From Termitomyces sp. T153 (lineage: Eukaryota; Basidiomycota; Agaricomycetes; Agaricales; Lyophyllaceae): DNA of 64,000 bases. The stretch spans positions 62,001-126,000 of the forward strand of contig JACKQL020000088.1 in the NCBI GenBank assembly GCA_018296165.2, written 5' to 3'. Position numbers and translations under genes: made by a program. The notes under the pieces are model-generated. The model had not been told where the DNA came from, made no database searches, and was given only the letters and a program-made list of their open reading frames with translations. Of the stretch, positions 58,501 through 64,000 are shown in pieces (within the stretch, counting starts at the first letter, position 1; each line of letters begins with the position of its first letter).

Positions 58501-60673
58501 TTTGAAGGTTTGTAGATGCCAGCATATATCTTGTTGTGAATTATCTTGCATACTTCCTTTTCTAGTCCTAGGGGTATGGGGCAATTGTGCTAAACCCAAG
58601 GTACATGGGGTATTGTTGGTATGTGTACTGGTGGGAAGAAGTTGGGGCATAAACTTCTTCATTTGGAATCTTTCCAGGCAAAAGCCTTTTCTTGCTTGGC
58701 AACCATGTCAACTAGCACATTGATTTTGTTGCTAGTGAGAAAGCCCATGTTGTGGTCTTTGACAAGTTTTGCTTGTTATTTGCTAGTGAATTGCTTTGTC
58801 AGAACAAATGGTGGCAGATTAGGGTTGAGTGGAGGCATTGTTGCTAGGGGATTGCTGATAATCTATTCAAGTTGGCAACAGATTTGGTTTTCATGGTGAT
58901 GAGTTTGTACTTCTTCTTTATCTAGACTCCTTTTTGCTTAGGAGGTTCATTAGTGACAAATTGAGCAAGGAATGGAATGTTAATGTAGGTGAGGGTAGTG
59001 TCTGTATTGTTCATATCAAGAAGTAAAGTCTGTCCAAGAATCAAATAATCAGATATATCAGTGGAAACAAGATAAGAGTGAGGCAGAAGGGAAAATTCTG
59101 AAAGGTTGCTAGCAGTAGCATAAAGATATGTTAGAGCAGGGGTTTTCTGTGTGTTAGAATCGGTAAGTAAAATGTCTCTGTCCAAATCACAAGAAGCTAT
59201 ACAAGTCACTAGACCAGTTGAATGGTCATTGCTGATAATGACCATTATGCCGCTATTGTCTCTGTTAATGCCTTCAGTGATGAAAGCAATGGGGTGCTTC
59301 TGTTTCAAAGTGAACATTTTGGCAGTTGTTCCTTTTAGATTTACCACGTAGAAAGGTTGAGATGGTGTGCCACATGCCAGTGTTAGGGTCTATAATTGTT
59401 ATAGTGGTTTCAATGTTGCTAAGGGTGTTGACTGTACTTTGAGTTAAAACATCAAAGGGGTATCTGAGTAATATGTTATAGGCAGGAGACTGTAAAACAT
59501 GTATTTGAGATAAACTGTTACATTGCCAATAGTGCAGGGCACATTACAAGCAAGTCCTAGCAATCAATCCATGGTATTGTTAGCACTCTGCATATTCAAG
59601 ACAATGTTGGGGTTGTAGGATAGCCCAAGATTGCTAGCAATTTCTGCGGACATTGAGATGTTCTAGGAACTGCTGTCATGAATGCATTCTACTTCTTCTT
59701 TGTTGTTGATCAGCATCATGATGGAATGAAGCAATTGGAAATCCTTAGCAACAGTTAGCACCACAGGCTCTTCTCCATGGAGTAGCAAATCAATGTATGC
59801 TTCAACAGGGTCAACAGATGTGAGGGGTGCCTTGTCCAAGGTAAGTCCATTAGCAGTATCAGTGTTGGATCCAAGCAAAAACTGCAGTTCTTCAATAGCA
59901 AACATTGGCAGAATATCTTTGAAAATGTTGCTTGAGTCCTGACTGTATTAGCACTAGTGCCTATGAGTTGTTTGGGTGTAACTGCTATCCTGAATTGATT
60001 TCTGATGTCCTGAGATACTGAGCAAAGTTTGCCAACTGATACTGTAAACTTGGTACTTAAAACCTTTTCAAAGACTGCTTTGGACTGCTTGATTTCATAA
60101 ATGGGTGGCATAGTTCAATATGCACCATCATTAGACCTGTCGGGAGCAGCAAAATTTCTGTTAGTGGGGGGTGCATAGTGACCAGGATGCCAGAAAACTG
60201 GTGAATGGGAGGCTAAGCAATGGGTTCTTTAGTGATGGGTAGTTGTTCATTGGTGACATTTTGTTCAGGGGCTTTGCCTTTGTCTGCAAGCTTAGTGGCA
60301 GGAGCTGGAGTAGAATTGGAAGGGGATGAAGTTGCTGAGGTATTGCTAGCTGAGGGTGCTGCCTTGTGAGTATTGTTTGCTGGTTGATATGTTGTGTGGG
60401 GAACTTGTACACCATCAAACTTTTTGCCAGACTGCCTGAGTGCAAAGAGTTTGCATCCCAAAGCCTTGATCCATTCTTCCTTGCTTAGTACTTGGCTCAT
60501 GGCAACATCCTATTGCATTACCTCATGAAGTAGCAACTGCTGCATAGCTGCCTGTTCTGGGTCTGGGTTAGCATTGGAAGAGAGTCTGCCAAGTAATAAT
60601 TTGTCCTGAGTTAAGCCTGTGCCATTCCTTGATGCATTCTATATATAGTTGTTTTGCTGAAATAGTTGGGGAT
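55598..60673 (-). pseudogene. Broken Ty3-type gag-pol (E2), 5' part missing
   Basis: Same polyprotein as in E1, on the minus strand. The C-terminal module (YLGPLVVISHNHGG) is at 55742-55936. The integrase core and zinc-binding part are at 56284-56790 (ITDNGPPILKAVTYL, HDDLGHRGLFATCSALLEQF), and RNase H is at about 57070-57620. Reverse transcriptase is at about 57730-58490 (VLKKNGKLRIVHSLEPLN; the active site reads FINN instead of FIDD). The protease region is at about 59660-59905, and the end of gag is at 60160-60673. The frame is broken by stops, and SP2 cuts off the N-terminal gag at 60673. Confidence 0.87.
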
Positions 60674-61818
60674 TGTCATGACCCATTCCCTGGACCTCCA
60701 CACATCATTCCCAACCTGCCTACTCCCCTAGAGTTCCCCCTGACACTCTATCAAACTTCCCCAACTATCATCTACCCTCTGTGCCCACTCTGGCTAACTC
60801 CAGCACTTCTCTGGCTAACTCCAACAACTCCTGGCTGACTCTGATGCCTTCCCTGCAGCCCCCCACACTTCTCCTGGCCCTCCCAAACTCCTGGAACCAT
60901 CTCCCCACAGTTCCTGACTCTGTTCCACATCACCCTGGCTTCCCTGACCTACTCCAGAGTATTATAATGACCTTGGGATGGCCTGTGTTCCCATTTGATT
61001 CCATCAAGATATCAATGCAGCCTGCCCCCTGACTACAACCAACACCCATCAACTCTGCTGAGCTCTGCCAAGCCCTGCCACCACATCTGCTGTTCCCTGG
61101 AGCACTCCAATAGTTAGTATATAAGTTGTAGAGTAGCTCCCCATACTCTAGTCTTGATATTGATTTGCTTAACATTACCTATGGTCTGATTGTTTCTCTC
61201 TTGTGTTTTGTGTTATGTTTCCTTTACTCTCAGTCTCCCAGTCTTGTCTTGTCTCTTTTCCATTATTGTTCTTGTTATTGTTTTGTATCTCTGCCTGAAT
61301 CTATTTTTGTTCTCATTTCAATCTCATCTCAACTCCATTTCATTCTGTTCATCTCCACCTTGTCTTGTTTGATCCATTTCATCTCTTGTACTCAAGTTCT
61401 TTCTGACTTTAACACTGTTACAAACTCCATGCTTATGATTATAAACAACACACATTCTTTAATCCAACTCTAGACCTCACTAAAGGCTTGGCTCCAAATC
61501 CCATCAACTTCTGTTGATCCCTCATCAAGCTCTGGCTTTGCTCCCACCACTTGCATAGCCTCCACTTCCTCTACACCTATAGTACCCACTTCTGGACTTG
61601 TACCTGACACTCCACCAAGCTTGTCCCTTTTCCTGCAACTTATCCTAGATTCCTCCAGACCACCCCAGACTTGTTGGGATCACTCCCCTCACTTCTCCTC
61701 ACAGGTTTCCCATGTCTAGAACCCCTCCGAGTGCCTAGTTGTCAGTGCAGGGAATTATGTCTGCTTAGTAAGAACTCGCCCAGTGCAGCTGAGCCCCTGT
61801 GGTCAGCAGAACCTGACA
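60674..61818 (+). repeat. SP2 5' LTR
   Basis: It aligns with the inverse complement of the SP1 LTRs over its length and has TGTCA/TGACA ends. Confidence 0.88.
61118..61163 (+). promoter_or_regulatory. SP2 TATA box and transcript start block
   Basis: TATATAAG (61118-61125) lies 32 nt before AGTCTTGATATTGA (61150-61163), the same spacing as in SP1. The block pairs with the primer-binding site at 61819. Confidence 0.72.
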
Positions 61819-61831
61819 TGATATCAAGACT
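61819..61831 (+). other. SP2 self-complementary primer-binding site
   Basis: TGATATCAAGACT directly follows the LTR. It pairs with AGTCTTGATATTG at the transcript start over 11 contiguous bases, then a G-U pair. Compared with SP1, the base change in this site (C to A) is matched by a compensating change (G to T) in the start block. Confidence 0.8.
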
Positions 61832-64000
61832 ACTCCTTAACCTGTTTATGATCTCTGCACTAAATCCACACACACATCTGTCAACACTTCCAATGTCTAT
61901 GGTCAGCCCATGCCTAGAAACCACTAGGATTCATTTGGCCCTGCTCAATTTGCCAAGGCACATTGAGTTATGGATCTGACACCAAACATCCCCTCTGCTT
62001 TGGTTACACCCCACAATGGCTCTCCTCCATGGACACCCTCTCCACTCTGCCCAAACTCAACTCCACAACCCTGGCACCTCATACACTCCCTCTACTCTCT
62101 CTGCTAGTTCTGCCTTCTACTAAAGGTTGACCCCAACATCACCAATCCACTCTGGCAATCAATCAATCCATTTCTCAACAACTTCTCTGGCACTACATCC
62201 CCTCCACTCCCCAACAATAATAGCAAACCCCACTGCAAGAAGTTGCTTGCTGCATAAAGAACAAATTGCCATCCCCACCAAACAATAAAGAAACCTCCAA
62301 AAATGCACTTCCCCAGACCTTGCCTTTGGGTCCACCAACTGACTGTAACTCTGCACATTATCAGGAATGAACCCAGTGAGTTCCTGACAGCACCAACTCT
62401 GCCCACAACACAGTACCAGAACCCTGTCACTTTGCCAGCAAAGCATCTGATCCCCACACCTCACTCACAATAACTCCAAAAGGCCCACCTCCATCCAACA
62501 ACTCAAGATTTCAAGATAGATGCTATGCACCCAACACAGAAGTCCAACACTGGAGTTAGCTAGGAACCCCAGTCAACTCAGCTGTCACCCCCACCCAATG
62601 TTTGATGGGACTCTGACACCCCTGACCCAACTCTAGCAACTCTGGAGCAAGGCACAAGAATCTCCAAGCCTCTAGGTAGTCAAGAAAGGAAGGAATATGC
62701 ATCTCTGCCCTGCTCCTTAAAGCACACCAACAATCCCAAAGTCAACAGGGAAAACTATGGCACCCTGACTCTCAATGCAGAATAACTCTGGATCCCCTAC
62801 CACTATTTCAACATCCTTCCCCATTTGATCCAGAACTTCCAACATTGTAGATACTCAATGCCAGCCTTCTTTGCACACTCCCATCAGACAAGAACTTTGC
62901 CACCAAACTATGCCACCTCCAGCAAAGGAACCCCCCAGCACAGAAGCCACTCCACCAAAACAAACTATAGGGAAAAAGAGAATCCCACACAAAGTAGTTT
63001 CCCAGAGTACTCTGAACTTGCTGACATGTTTACATAAGGGAGGGAGAAGCCCCGCCATTATCTCCGAGACTGTACAACCAACCCTTTTGAGCTTAAGAAA
63101 CCCCCAACAATAAAGAACATATGCTCTAACACTCTTGGAGGATTTCTCCCACTAAGCAATTTGAGAGTTCTGACAGCTCAAATAAACTCATGCCAGGTCC
63201 AGGATGTCTTAGCCCACTTCTCCAAGCTGCTCCAAACCTTTCCACAACTCTGGACCCCAGCAATGCAACTCTGGACCCCGGCAACACTACTCTAGAGCCC
63301 CATTTCAACTCTGGCATCCATCAAAGGGGCCCATAATGCCAACCCATTGATAATGCCCCCATAGCACCTATTCTGCAAGAACAAATTATTAGCCACCAAC
63401 TCTGTACCACCCTGCCCTTGCACTGGATGACATCTATCAAACAAGGATCACACCACTAGAGCACCCAGAAACAAACCCCATACAAAGTAGTCTCTCCAGA
63501 GTATCTTAAAGTTTGCTAATACTTCCCCAAGAAGCAAGTAGTATCTCCCCTCATCACCATTTGTTTTAAATTGACCTTAAGAAGATGCTGCCACACCCAC
63601 CTAACAACAGATCAACACTGAAGAAAGTGCCACCCCACCCACAACAAGCAAGGATGTCACATGCTGTGACTCTGCCCACAGAGACCCAGCCCCACCACTA
63701 TCCTACTCCTCTCCTCCAATGAAATTGGTTCTTCCACAAAAAGAATAAATTCCAGACTCTCAAAGTAGTCTCTCCAAATTCAACAAATGCTCTGGGCAAA
63801 CCAAACCACACCCAATGGAGATCAACTCAGATGCCAAGAACGACAAATGGCTCCTCCAACTCTGTCCTGACAATCAAGGGACCAATGATGCCCTCCAAAG
63901 AAGCAGTACTCTTTCCCCCTGATTAGAAACCTAATTGATTGCTCCACAGTGCTAAGACCTACTTCCACCTCCAGTCATAGTAGCCTCTGGACCACTCTGG

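Larger units (their letters stand above)
41431..60673 (-). mobile_element. E2: Ty3-type element with antisense gene, interrupted by E1 and SP2
   Basis: Read on the minus strand, E2 consists of gag-pol (60673-55598, its start cut by SP2), a short tail, the oppositely directed gene G (plus strand 41858-43489 continuing at 54697-55089) and the first part of a 3' LTR (41683-41431). E1 (43490-54696) sits inside G. The LTR is cut off at the cryptochrome copy, so no target duplication is available. Order and content match E1 throughout. Confidence 0.85.
60674..64000 (+). mobile_element. SP2: second self-priming LTR element, cut by window end
   Basis: A relative of SP1 in plus orientation. Its 1145-bp LTR (60674-61818) starts TGTCATGACCCATTCCCTGG like the SP1 LTR and ends CCTGACA. 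The interior that follows matches the SP1 interior in non-coding stretches (for example around 61910-61985 and 62990-63060). No gag or pol is recognisable. It inserted into the gag region of E2; the right end and its target duplication are outside the window. Confidence 0.88.

Noticed and set aside
1..64000. CRISPR arrays, operons and bacterial signals
   Set aside because: Short GT-AG introns, TATA boxes and fungal protein families show eukaryotic DNA; the tandem array has no spacer structure.

Overview
The window is nuclear DNA of a filamentous basidiomycete, most probably an Agaricomycete. The genes have many short GT-AG introns of about 50-70 bp. One gene carries the DUF6535 membrane domain typical of mushroom-forming fungi, and several LTR retrotransposon types common in that class are present. 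All calls come from reading the sequence; no search was run.

The layout is a gene island of about 23 kb (roughly 17.9-41.4 kb) between two repeat blocks. The island has ordinary CpG content. The flanks are strongly CpG-depleted, and their coding relics are full of stops, as expected from methylation and deamination of repeats.

Left flank (1-17.9 kb): a dead DDE transposase (minus), then a complete 7.8-kb LTR element SP1 (3358-11160) with a GTTAG target duplication, a broken Ty3-type gag-pol E0 (minus, 12.3-16.3 kb) and a 489-bp TA-flanked inverted-repeat element. SP1 has no recognisable gag-pol and carries a Tf1/sushi-style self-priming site.

Gene island: an array of about 400-bp tandem repeats (19.9-24.0 kb), then a pinin/MemA-domain splicing-type protein (minus), a signal recognition particle SRP72-like protein lacking the middle of the family (minus), a histidine-phosphatase-family protein with Asn in place of the catalytic His and a 6-nt micro-exon (plus), a DUF6535 membrane protein (minus), a secreted Ser/Thr-rich protein (minus), a cryptochrome-DASH (plus) and a 2OG-Fe(II) oxygenase-like gene with one in-frame stop (plus). 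A 232-bp partial copy of the cryptochrome gene marks the right edge.

Right flank (41.4-64 kb): nested elements. E2, a minus-strand Ty3-type element, carries an extra intron-containing gene (called G here) antisense to its gag-pol. E1, a complete plus-strand member of the same family (43490-54696, TTGC duplication), inserted into E2's G and carries its own antisense G. SP2, a plus-strand relative of SP1, inserted into E2's gag and runs off the window. The most interesting signals are the antisense multi-exon G gene and the self-priming SP family, in which the transcript start and the primer-binding site covary between copies.
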